A DNA stretch of 6,750 bases, taken from positions 1-6,750 of the forward strand of contig JAURZP010000461.1 in NCBI GenBank assembly GCA_030653335.1, in the 5' to 3' direction. Shown one piece after another: positions 1 through 6,227 of the stretch; within the stretch, counting starts at the first letter, position 1; every line of letters starts with the position of its first letter. The position numbers and the translations under genes were made by a program. This DNA is from Methanoregula sp. (GTDB lineage: Archaea; Halobacteriota; Methanomicrobia; Methanomicrobiales; Methanospirillaceae). Below the pieces are notes generated by a model that worked only from the letters and a program-made list of their open reading frames with translations, did not search any database and was not told where the DNA came from.

Positions 1-60
1 AAAAACAAGAAAGAGTATGAGTGGAAATATTATTGATGTTCGTGTATTTTTTTTCACCAT
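1..60 (-). CDS. Partial CDS, N-terminus of a predicted secreted or membrane-anchored protein
   Basis: An ATG at 60-58 opens a frame that stays open to the window edge and gives 20 residues: a short basic start (MVKKNTRTS) followed by a hydrophobic stretch (IIFPLILFLVF). This is the layout of a signal peptide or a first transmembrane helix. The start lies 6 bp after the stop of the 615-aa gene, and an SD-like GAAGTGA in the end of that gene sits about 6 nt before the ATG. It is therefore very likely the third gene of the same operon. The product would be exported or membrane-inserted and would join the two membrane proteins encoded upstream. The family cannot be told from 20 residues. Confidence 0.6.
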   Translation of the reverse strand, partial: MVKKNTRTSIIFPLILFLVF

Positions 61-66
61 GGCAGG

Positions 67-1914
67 TCACTTCTTTTGAAATGATTGTCTGATATATTCC
101 CGTATTTTTTCTGGAAGATAGATTTCGCGACTAATAGGGTCAGAAGGCTTTTCAATTTTAAAAATTCCGGTTTTGCCATCGGATAAGTCGGCTTCTGTAA
201 TTGACGGATTCCAAAATTTTTCATTGAGCTCGGCCGTTGTTATACTTTTGTTTTCTGATTTAATCGATACGTAATCAAACGAATTCAGATCAACGAATAT
301 TGTATATTTCAAAACCTGTCCATTTGTTTTATCAAACAAACGTAATGTAAGTGGGGGGGGAGTTGCTTGAGTAATATTTTGAAATATTCCGAAATAAAAA
401 GCCCCAATCACACATAATAAAATTATCGCAATCAAAATCCCAATAAAATATTTATTAAAAGGATCCGAAGAATCGCTTTTTCTCTCTCCAGTCCCGTCAC
501 TTATGGATTGTTTTGCCTTTGGAACTGCAGGTTTTGGAGTGCCCCCCCCAGACGGAGTTACAATACTTTTTGGTCTATCCAATTTCTCCAGAATTTCAGA
601 TTTATATTTTTTAATTTTGTAATATTTATTGAGGTTATTTAAGAAGAACTCTTTAGTAGAATTCAAATCTCCTTGCAATTTATCCAGATACAAAACAAAC
701 TCATCAAGTTCTTGTTTGGTAAAATTCTTTAAAGAAAAACAATCAGAAATCCATTTGCTAAACTTATCAGTAATTTGGGTTGATTGTAAATCCTCATTAA
801 AATATGAGAAAAATTCCCATCTCTTGTTCCTTATCATGAATGCAACTACATCCTGAAAAAGAAGTGGAAATTCCCAGATGAAACGTGATTTTTGAAATGA
901 ATTGATAAAACGTTCTTTATTGGGATCATCCAATTGTTGATAGATAGAAATTAAGAAATCTCTCATTGAATCTGCAGTGTCTGACTGCCGACCAACCTGA
1001 ATATAAACGGTAGACAATGTGTCTCTATCAATATCTTTCAGGTTTCCAGTGGCCACAAAAATATTGTTACAGATGATAACGAGTCTCTTGGGGTCATTCT
1101 GAAAAAATTTAACAATCTTTTCGGGGGATTTTTTGTATATTTCTGAAAGATCGCATTTTGAATCTACAATTTTCTCTCTTATTGTGATTGCGAGTTCATC
1201 ACGGGATGAGGGATTTTGGGAATTTTTCAGCTGTGAAAATATGAGAAAAAATGCCCGATAGAAAGTTTTCATGGTCTCAATTTCTGGATTGACAATCACA
1301 TATTCGTTATTTTTATTTGGTTCAATGTCTGTTTTCATTCCGTCGGGAATCAAAAGCAGATCGGATCCATCCCCAAGCGGATAATGACTGATGGCATACA
1401 CAAATCTCAATGGTGAGATGTTACAAAGGCTGGAGATTATTTGTTCAAGTAAACAGATTCCTGAGGAAAAATCCTGAATTTTTACCGTAGTTTTTTCATT
1501 ATTCAGGAGCCGTCCCAATAACACGTCCAACAAATTATTTTTTTCCGTTTTTACATGAATTGAATTCAGGTCTCCCGAATCCCAGACACCCAAGACGGTG
1601 TATTGAATGGAGTCGAGAGATTCAACCTCTTGCTTTGCACTATCAAAAAAGTGGCATATCCATTCCGGATCATCTTTGCAGAATGTGTTTGGATATTGAG
1701 CGAAAAAGATCGCTCGTTCTTCCCTACCCCCTTTGATCTGGACAATTAGTCTGGTTCCAATGAGTACATTAGTCAAATTTGTCTCAATGTAGAACGCACA
1801 TCGTTTAGGGTTTAATCTCTGGGACAACGATCCGTATTCAGACAATGAACCCTTTAAGATCTCACCATCAGTTGAATATACTCCAAATTTAAAATCCGAA
1901 TTTGGCAAGTTCAT
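67..1914 (-). CDS. Unrecognised single-pass membrane protein, putative partner of the adjacent GTPase
   Basis: 615 aa, no family recognised. Residues 1 to about 440 look like a large soluble part: a beta-rich N-terminus (about 8-75), then mostly helical sequence. Residues about 446-488 form a Pro/Gly/Ser/Lys linker (TPSGGGTPKPAVPKAK), 489-511 are one clear transmembrane helix (YFIGILIAIILLCVIGAFYF), and 518-615 form a small C-terminal domain. The charged linker before the helix suggests the large N-terminal part is cytoplasmic and the last 98 residues lie outside. The start is well supported: the ATG lies inside the end of the GTPase gene (26-bp overlap), with GGAG 5 nt upstream, which indicates translational coupling. 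By position it resembles the 'GTPase-associated proteins' found beside DO-GTPases, but I see no sequence match to them. Two 8-base G/C runs flank the transmembrane coding stretch. Function unknown. Confidence 0.88.
   Translation of the reverse strand: MNLPNSDFKFGVYSTDGEILKGSLSEYGSLSQRLNPKRCAFYIETNLTNVLIGTRLIVQIKGGREERAIFFAQYPNTFCKDDPEWICHFFDSAKQEVESLDSIQYTVLGVWDSGDLNSIHVKTEKNNLLDVLLGRLLNNEKTTVKIQDFSSGICLLEQIISSLCNISPLRFVYAISHYPLGDGSDLLLIPDGMKTDIEPNKNNEYVIVNPEIETMKTFYRAFFLIFSQLKNSQNPSSRDELAITIREKIVDSKCDLSEIYKKSPEKIVKFFQNDPKRLVIICNNIFVATGNLKDIDRDTLSTVYIQVGRQSDTADSMRDFLISIYQQLDDPNKERFINSFQKSRFIWEFPLLFQDVVAFMIRNKRWEFFSYFNEDLQSTQITDKFSKWISDCFSLKNFTKQELDEFVLYLDKLQGDLNSTKEFFLNNLNKYYKIKKYKSEILEKLDRPKSIVTPSGGGTPKPAVPKAKQSISDGTGERKSDSSDPFNKYFIGILIAIILLCVIGAFYFGIFQNITQATPPPLTLRLFDKTNGQVLKYTIFVDLNSFDYVSIKSENKSITTAELNEKFWNPSITEADLSDGKTGIFKIEKPSDPISREIYLPEKIREYIRQSFQKK
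353..360. repeat. G8 homopolymer tract inside the 615-aa gene, just after the transmembrane segment
   Basis: Eight G's on the plus strand (C8 on the coding strand) encode Pro519-Pro521, just after the transmembrane helix (489-511). Loss of one base would end the protein at about residue 534, and gain of one at about 527. Either change keeps the membrane anchor but removes the C-terminal domain. At length 8 the frame is open. Confidence 0.85.
542..549. repeat. C8 homopolymer tract inside the 615-aa gene, just before the transmembrane segment
   Basis: Eight C's on the plus strand (G8 on the coding strand) encode Gly456-Gly458 in the linker ahead of the transmembrane helix. Loss of one base gives a stop after about 470 residues, and gain of one after about 472. 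Both products lack the helix at 489-511 and would be soluble. At length 8 the frame is open. Confidence 0.85.
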
Positions 1915-3355
1915 CCACTCTCCAAGGGAAAATTGATCGTACCTTTGTCTTGTCGGGCGATTCTGAATGTATGCTGTTCACACTTACCGCAAAGAAGTAT
2001 ATTGGAATATACCCTGCAAGAGATTCGATGGCTAAAAAAGGAACTATTGCTCTCAATTCGTTGAAGATATCTTTTTCAATCTGTGCGGCGGTCTCTGATT
2101 TTTCGGGAATTCCAGCGATATTTTGAATCAGATCGGTTTTTGTTACAATCAGTGCATATTTTTTATCAGGACCAAAATATTTGATAATATCAAGATAATA
2201 ACCGAATAATAAGTTTAATTTCTGTATCGAATCCGGAGTTTTTTTTGCAATAAGTTCTCCATCAACTAAAAGAATAATCTTCCCGGAGTCCCGTAATCGC
2301 TTAAAAATAAAACATTTTGTAACATCTTCGATATTGGATGCAAGCAATTCTGAATATTTTTCTTTCAATGAGGCAAGAAATTGGATATCCCCAATTTTTT
2401 CATTAAGGATTGTTGGCTCTAAATTCAACTGTGTGCTTATGTCATAAATTTTTTCTTCGAATAGTTTCTCATTGATTTTACTTTTTAGATCCCCAATAAT
2501 CTCTCCCGCGTAATCTACAATGGTGAATTGAATTGATTTGAACCCCCATTGTGTTCCTAACAAGGTGTATATCGCTACCATATCCTCTTCGTTAAATGGA
2601 ATATTTTCGCCCTTACTAACAAGTCCTTCGAAATGAGCTATCAGGTATTTTTTCTCGTCATCCCCCTTTCTGCAAAAGATGAGTTGTTCGGGATTTCCTT
2701 CATAAAATTTTACAAATTGGTGATATAATGCCAAGAGGAGATATGTTTTCCCCGATCTTCTCTGGCCGAACATAAATACTTCGGATGCTTTTGTTCCTTT
2801 GAGGTATCGTAACGATCCAGCGAATATCGCTAAAACAACCAATATTGAAATAATATATGAGATAAATGAGGCTTTTTTAAGATTGTAATAATCAATCAAT
2901 CCTGATATTGATAAATCAGGGAAATTAACAAGGAACCCATAGAATAAACAAATTATTACCAGTACCGATAGAATCCTGATCAAATTTCTGGTGATATCCG
3001 ACAACAGATCAAATCGTTTTTCGATAAAAAACTTGAAGGATACTATCGATCCTACAATAATCCCGACAATGATGGCTTCAAATATAAAAAATGGTTTTAC
3101 AATCGTGAAATACAGTAACAGAGGGATTAGAAAGGAGAGTATGAAACCGCCACATCTTTTTGAATTATCATCCAATACAAGACCGGCCCCACACATCATT
3201 GTTGTCGCGCTAAGAAAAGCAAGAATAATTACTACAAATGGATGATAACTTGCTTCAAATAACCGTGATAATAAAATAAGTAGGAGTGACAGTCCTAATC
3301 CGGACAGTATTGCGATTTTTTCCCATTTGATTACTTTTTTCTCATTAATTCTCAT
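1889..3355 (-). CDS. Six-helix membrane GTPase, DO-GTPase2-like
   Basis: 488 aa. Residues 1-185 hold about six hydrophobic helices (near 13-32, 38-61, 70-87, 89-111, 123-145, 163-185). A cytoplasmic P-loop GTPase domain follows. Its G1/Walker A is GQRRSGKT (197-204), G3 is DYAGE (281-285), a strand KIILLVDG lies at 359-366, G4 is TKTD (405-408), and a likely G5 strand FFAVSVNS lies at 454-461. About 70 mostly helical residues are inserted between G3 and the next strand. The D-x-A-G-E form of G3 and the TKxD form of G4 fit the 'double-GTPase 2' family, known from predicted prokaryotic conflict and signalling systems. The TM-plus-GTPase layout suggests a membrane switch whose state is read by a partner. 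The start is supported by GGTGA 4 nt before the ATG. It is the first gene of the operon and overlaps the 615-aa gene. Bacterial and archaeal SRP-receptor-like GTPases are an alternative, less likely because of the six-helix N-terminus. Confidence 0.9.
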   Translation of the reverse strand: MRINEKKVIKWEKIAILSGLGLSLLLILLSRLFEASYHPFVVIILAFLSATTMMCGAGLVLDDNSKRCGGFILSFLIPLLLYFTIVKPFFIFEAIIVGIIVGSIVSFKFFIEKRFDLLSDITRNLIRILSVLVIICLFYGFLVNFPDLSISGLIDYYNLKKASFISYIISILVVLAIFAGSLRYLKGTKASEVFMFGQRRSGKTYLLLALYHQFVKFYEGNPEQLIFCRKGDDEKKYLIAHFEGLVSKGENIPFNEEDMVAIYTLLGTQWGFKSIQFTIVDYAGEIIGDLKSKINEKLFEEKIYDISTQLNLEPTILNEKIGDIQFLASLKEKYSELLASNIEDVTKCFIFKRLRDSGKIILLVDGELIAKKTPDSIQKLNLLFGYYLDIIKYFGPDKKYALIVTKTDLIQNIAGIPEKSETAAQIEKDIFNELRAIVPFLAIESLAGYIPIYFFAVSVNSIHSESPDKTKVRSIFPWRVDELAKFGF

Positions 3356-3394
3356 TCTCTCACCAATTGGACAAGTGAATAAAATCCTAAAATC

Positions 3395-3406
3395 ATTTTA
3401 AAATAT
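3395..3406 (-). promoter_or_regulatory. Candidate TATA box for the GTPase operon
   Basis: On the minus strand the sequence ATATTTTAAAAT lies about 40-50 bp before the GTPase start codon. An archaeal start site about 22-25 bp downstream would leave a leader of roughly 20 nt that still contains the GGTGA ribosome site. Other AT-rich boxes in this region (such as 3501-3511 read on the minus strand) are possible. Confidence 0.35.
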
Positions 3407-3500
3407 CAATGCATGACATTCAAGCTGAGTTCTAATAAATACTCTTATTTGAATCAGTTCAGATAATATCAAACCCTGAAACAAAAAAACAATAATAATA

Positions 3501-3510
3501 TTTTATATAT
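3501..3510 (+). promoter_or_regulatory. Candidate TATA box for the TPR gene in the divergent spacer
   Basis: TTTTATATAT matches the archaeal TATA consensus well and would give a transcript start near 3530-3535 and a leader of about 85 nt. A weaker box (TTATTAAA, 3566-3573) would give a leader of about 25 nt. The whole 264-bp spacer (3356-3619) is extremely AT-rich and separates two divergent units, so it must carry both promoters. I see no clear operator palindrome in it. Confidence 0.35.
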
Positions 3511-3619
3511 TTCATTGATGAATTATCAAAGGAACATAGAGATTCAAAATAACATTAAATGAAAATTATTAAATCCATACTCGTCATTTAACGAATTACT
3601 CTTTATTGGAAGTTAAGAC

Positions 3620-4552
3620 ATGACCGTAATTCCAAAACAAGTTGATACCCTCCTCGATAATCCTGCGGGTAAATGGTGTAGTTTAGGACTTGATTATCTA
3701 TATCAGAACAAACTTGATTATGCCCTCAATTGTTTTGACAGTGCGATTAATGTGAATAAAAATTATTGTATGCCCTGGTTACTCAAAGGAATTCTTCTCT
3801 CTCTATCAGAAAAACAGGACGATGCAATTGCCTGTTACAAAGAAGCCATTAAAATTTCCCCGAACAAAATCCAGAAAACCTTTGAAAAAAAAATTATTGA
3901 CATTGATAGAATTTTAAAACCAGATGAATCTGTTAGACAACACGTAATTAAAAATTTTAACATAGCAATGGCGGAACTACCACAACCCCCGACATTGTAT
4001 GAAAAATTCTGTATTTTTTTTGAAAAGATTAAGGAAATCTTTTCATTTCCACCAAAAGGATCGATCGATCACGCTCAATTAGAAAAAATAAAACATGCTA
4101 AGATCGAAGTATCCAATAAAATTGATTGTATCTTTGAGTATGATATCAAAATAATCAATGAGAAAATAAAATCCACCTATGATAAAGCAATACAATCCTC
4201 CTCAAAGCAAGAAGAGATTTTCCTCGCAAAAAAGATAAAAAATCTACAGCAGATTCTCAATTCAAAATGGGAGACATTAGATAAATTGCAACGGATCCAA
4301 CATTATTTTGAGCGAATATTAGCGGTTAATGATATTGGTGTCAGTCTGAAAGAATTTGGTTTACAGGAATTTAGTGGAAAAGCAATCGAAGATTTTGTTA
4401 TAGATGTTAAAATTAATTCTGATGATATGGACAAAAAAATTGAATTGACAGAGGTCATAACTTCAACACCAATCAATCATGATGCTGGGGAAGAAGACTT
4501 AAAAGATATTCTTGATGAGATACGTCTGAAAAAAGAAGTGATAAAGGAATAA
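3620..4552 (+). CDS. TPR protein with long helical region and acidic tail
   Basis: 310 aa, no signal peptide or membrane helix, so probably cytosolic. Two canonical TPR repeats occupy about 16-49 and 50-83, with consensus positions W19, G23, Y26, A35, F39, A42 and W53, G57, A69, Y73, A76, P81. From about 85 the protein is mostly helical and lysine-rich. Residues 149-245 look like long amphipathic or coiled-coil helices, and the end (about 290-310, EEDLKDILDEIRLKK) is acidic then mixed-charge. TPRs bind protein partners. The basic helices followed by an acidic tail loosely recall ESCRT-III/CdvB proteins, but this is only a layout resemblance. The ATG at 3620 has a weak GGAAG site 7 nt upstream. 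It is transcribed away from the GTPase operon and shares its AT-rich composition, so it may be a cytosolic adaptor or effector of the same module. A T5 run follows the stop (4556-4560) and could terminate transcription. Confidence 0.85.
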   Translation: MTVIPKQVDTLLDNPAGKWCSLGLDYLYQNKLDYALNCFDSAINVNKNYCMPWLLKGILLSLSEKQDDAIACYKEAIKISPNKIQKTFEKKIIDIDRILKPDESVRQHVIKNFNIAMAELPQPPTLYEKFCIFFEKIKEIFSFPPKGSIDHAQLEKIKHAKIEVSNKIDCIFEYDIKIINEKIKSTYDKAIQSSSKQEEIFLAKKIKNLQQILNSKWETLDKLQRIQHYFERILAVNDIGVSLKEFGLQEFSGKAIEDFVIDVKINSDDMDKKIELTEVITSTPINHDAGEEDLKDILDEIRLKKEVIKE

Positions 4553-4743
4553 TGATTTTTCCCAGTTCGGCCCCAATTCATTCCCTGTCCAGAGATCGCC
4601 TTCAGCGTCCTCCACACTGCGGTCTCGGTCGCCGACTTCCAGAGGACAATCACCTCATTGGTTAGTGGCCCGTAAGAGCGAGCTGGAGCAGCCGACGACA
4701 ACAACGCGACGAGCCATGGGCATACTGCATCTCAACAGGACAA

Positions 4744-4808
4744 CTCCGGGAAAGCAAGGGAGAGTCTGTGAGCGGAGCGAACTGTAGTGCAGTGAAGACG
4801 AATAGTCT
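4744..4808 (+). other. Three consecutive small hairpins, possible structured RNA remnant
   Basis: Three short inverted repeats follow each other: CTCCG (4744-4748) with CGGAG (4773-4777), ACTG (4781-4784) with CAGT (4790-4793), and AGAC (4796-4799) with GTCT (4805-4808). Each stem is only 4-5 bp, so chance is possible. No known RNA family was recognised. Confidence 0.25.
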
Positions 4809-4870
4809 CAACCGATATTCATGTCAGCAAAAAATTCCTGAACGGTCTTTCTTAAAAAAACGCGAAATTT

Positions 4871-4896
4871 GTTTTCCGGATTCCGGAAAACTTTTT
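4871..4896 (+). terminator. Strong inverted repeat followed by T5, terminator-like
   Basis: GTTTTCCGG (4871-4879) pairs with CCGGAAAAC (4883-4891) around a 3-nt loop, and the whole 21 bp is nearly a perfect palindrome. TTTTT follows at 4892-4896. This has the shape of a hairpin terminator reading on the plus strand, about 320 bp after the TPR gene. It could equally be a binding site for a dimeric protein. Confidence 0.45.
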
Positions 4897-5102
4897 ACAA
4901 AAAATCACCCGGCATTTTGTCATAAAAAAACCGGACCTGCGAAAAAAAATAAAAAATTTCCCGGCCCCCGGTCCCGCATCCCATCCATCAATGCCTGCCC
5001 CTCTCGTACCAGTTCCTGCCGCTCCACTCCTGAAGAATCACCTAAAACCCCCCTTTCGCCATACGGTCCGGGGGGTCATGTAAAAATGGGGCTGCAACCC
5101 CT

Positions 5103-5164
5103 AAAACCCCGCAAAACGCTCCGTTTGTCAAACGAGGCATTTTTAAAAAACCCCGTAAAACGCC
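5103..5164. repeat. Imperfect 18-bp direct repeat, 44 bp apart, with a small palindrome between
   Basis: AAAACCCCGCAAAACGCT at 5103-5120 recurs as AAAACCCCGTAAAACGCC at 5147-5164 (16 of 18 identical). Between them lies CGTTTG-T-CAAACG (5122-5134), followed shortly by a T5 run. A shorter related piece (CCTAAAACCCCC) occurs near 5041. The arrangement suggests a small repetitive intergenic element of unknown nature. Confidence 0.4.
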
Positions 5165-5290
5165 CGGATTCCATCGGGACGGGTATGTTGGAGGAAACCG
5201 TAAAAGGAGTTCATTTTGACCTTTACAGGAGCTGCGTGAGTTTTCGCTTTAAATCTTAAAATCAACGGCAGGTAGCGGAACGGAAATAAA

Positions 5291-5353
5291 GTGCCCCAAA
5301 ACCGCTATAATGTGCCTTAGAACGCATTATATGCGCCTCAATATAGGGTTATT
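5291..5353. repeat. Three degenerate 21-bp tandem units
   Basis: GTGCC at 5291, GTGCC at 5312 and GCGCC at 5333 are spaced exactly 21 bp apart, and each is followed by A-rich then TATAAT/TTATAT-like sequence. Units one and two match at about 12 of 21 positions, so the repeat is weak. An inverted repeat CGCAT-TAT-ATGCG (5323-5335) lies within. Confidence 0.25.
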
Positions 5354-5447
5354 TTGACGATTGGGGTGTTATAAGCTGAGATAAATGGTGATTAGACGGG
5401 GGTTGCTGGGTTATCCATGGAAAAGAGTATGTGGATGGCTGGTGAAG

Positions 5448-5465
5448 AACGGTTTTTCCGTTTTT
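5448..5465 (+). terminator. Small hairpin with T tract just beyond the Cys-rich gene
   Basis: AACGG (5448-5452) and CCGTT (5458-5462) form a 5-bp stem with a T5 loop, and T's follow on the plus strand. It sits directly past the stop of the minus-strand 55-aa gene. The T tract faces the plus direction, so its use as terminator for the minus-strand pair is uncertain. Confidence 0.25.
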
Positions 5466-5631
5466 AAAGCCTGAGCCGTTTCCGGATCTTCCCCCACAAG
5501 GATAATGCCGGCTGCTTACAGAATGGCAGCATACCTTTTGCCACGCGATCCGCTTCGCACTCATCGCAGAGCGTATGGCGTTTGCACGTAGTCTTTGGGC
5601 AGGGGCAGTCTTTGCGTATGATGGGAGACAT
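5464..5631 (-). CDS. Small CPC-type cysteine-rich protein, probable metal or Zn-ribbon-like
   Basis: A 55-aa frame that is easily overlooked. It starts MSPIIRKDCPCPKTTCKRH and holds seven cysteines in its first 38 residues: CPC (9, 11), C16, C22, C25 and C38 give the pattern C-x-C-x4-C-x5-C-x2-C-x12-C, followed by a basic tail (WGKIRKRLRL). The CPCPKxxCxRHxxCxxC arrangement resembles a widespread family of tiny uncharacterised proteins in methanogens and anaerobic bacteria, in which the cysteines probably bind zinc or another metal. The ATG lies 28 bp after the flavodoxin stop, so the two are likely co-transcribed. No strong SD is visible, only a TGATC match just before the start. Metal binding is inferred. 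The cysteine spacing and full-length frame make chance unlikely. Confidence 0.75.
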   Translation of the reverse strand: MSPIIRKDCPCPKTTCKRHTLCDECEADRVAKGMLPFCKQPALSLWGKIRKRLRL

Positions 5632-5659
5632 CAGTGATCAATCTGAACCGGGCATTGGT

Positions 5660-6181
5660 TTAATCCTTTGGAGCAGGAGTGAACCCCATCTTCACTGGCA
5701 ACTCCTGTGCCCATGCGGCAATCGCGTCCCAGTCGCGGAAGTCACCGGCAGGGATCTTTGCCATCTCCAAAAATTTCCGCATCACAAAGTTTACCTTAGA
5801 TGGATCCAGTTTACCGGCAAACAGGACCGATGATACGGGTGTGACAGGCCCAAGGGATTTTCTCATGGCCGCCATTGCCGCCTCCACCGCACCGGGATCC
5901 GGGTTCTTTGGCGCAAGCCCGACTACAAATGCGGCGACCGGCAGTTTGAGGAGTTGCTCACGATTATTCCCCACAAATCTCTCAACAGCACCATCGACAC
6001 TTCCCATATAGAGCGGTCCGCCAATTATGATTGCACTGTAACCCGCAAGTGTTGAAACCATTTTGATATCAGTGACATCAACGGCATGTCCATTGTTTGT
6101 CAGTTCTCTGCCAATAACCTGCGCGATTTCCGCTGTTGATCCGTTCCGCGTTGCATAGGCTAAAAGAATTCGTGCACTCAT
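5660..6181 (-). CDS. Flavodoxin-domain protein, HemG-like (protoporphyrinogen oxidase family)
   Basis: 173 aa, full length for the short HemG/flavodoxin_5 type. The FMN phosphate-binding loop is TRNGST (11-16) after the first strand RILLAYA. The second FMN loop is GGPLYMG (53-59), and a third is near VVGLAP (86-90). The C-terminal helix DFRDWDAIAAWAQEL (147-161) is typical of the HemG-like family. It should bind FMN and carry electrons in the cytosol. In bacteria HemG oxidises protoporphyrinogen, but methanogens of this type make little or no heme, so a general electron-transfer role is more likely here. The ATG at 6181 is preceded by AGGGA about 8 nt upstream. It is followed at 28 bp by the Cys-rich gene and faces a divergent YHS gene. 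Confidence 0.92.
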   Translation of the reverse strand: MSARILLAYATRNGSTAEIAQVIGRELTNNGHAVDVTDIKMVSTLAGYSAIIIGGPLYMGSVDGAVERFVGNNREQLLKLPVAAFVVGLAPKNPDPGAVEAAMAAMRKSLGPVTPVSSVLFAGKLDPSKVNFVMRKFLEMAKIPAGDFRDWDAIAAWAQELPVKMGFTPAPKD

Positions 6182-6218
6182 GTGGATTCCCTGTAAAAAA
6201 ATATTTGCCCGGTGCCCT

Positions 6219-6227
6219 ATTAAATTC
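6219..6227 (-). promoter_or_regulatory. Candidate TATA box for the flavodoxin operon
   Basis: On the minus strand GAATTTAAT lies about 40 bp before the flavodoxin start codon. A transcript start about 22-25 bp downstream would give a leader of some 15 nt that still holds the AGGGA site. The rest of the divergent spacer up to the YHS gene (6182-6387) shows nothing else I can support. Confidence 0.4.

Larger units (their letters stand above)
4553..5463. other. Long gene-free spacer at the edge of the AT-rich block
   Basis: About 910 bp without a supportable gene. The base composition changes to GC-richer almost at once after the TPR stop. Open frames here (for example plus 4768-5259 and minus 4477-4704) have low-complexity, non-globular translations and run through hairpins and repeats, so I regard them as chance. 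The stretch contains a hairpin cluster (4744-4808), a strong palindrome (4871-4891), short direct repeats (5103-5164), a second palindrome (5122-5134) and degenerate 21-bp units (5291-5353). The first 200 bp could be the worn remnant of a gene or structured RNA. I found no tRNA, terminal inverted repeat or transposase. Confidence 0.6.

Noticed and set aside
629..3245. Plus-strand frames inside the minus-strand operon (629-856, 1902-2126, 2991-3245)
   Set aside because: They lie antisense to well-supported genes and have no domain or ribosome-site support.
4600..4700. Possible tRNA or known RNA gene (GGTTAGTGG piece)
   Set aside because: No matching acceptor stem, T-loop GGTTCGAATCC motif or cloverleaf could be assembled.
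4477..4704. 75-aa minus-strand frame overlapping the TPR gene end
   Set aside because: About a third is antisense to the TPR coding end. The rest shows no recognisable motif. A second short minus frame starting near 4718 with MARRVVVVG stops after about 20 residues.
4768..5259. 163-aa plus-strand frame in the spacer
   Set aside because: Its translation is Lys/Pro/Ser-rich without domains, and it runs through a strong palindrome and direct repeats. Most likely chance, though not strictly excluded.
5040..5360. CRISPR-like array
   Set aside because: Repeats are too few, too short and too diverged, and no cas genes are present.
5349..5564. 71-aa minus-strand frame
   Set aside because: It overlaps the Cys-rich gene in another frame, and the latter has the clear CPC and spaced-cysteine pattern.
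5582..6011. Plus-strand frames opposite the flavodoxin (5582-5833, 5679-6011)
   Set aside because: Antisense shadows of a gene with full flavodoxin motifs.
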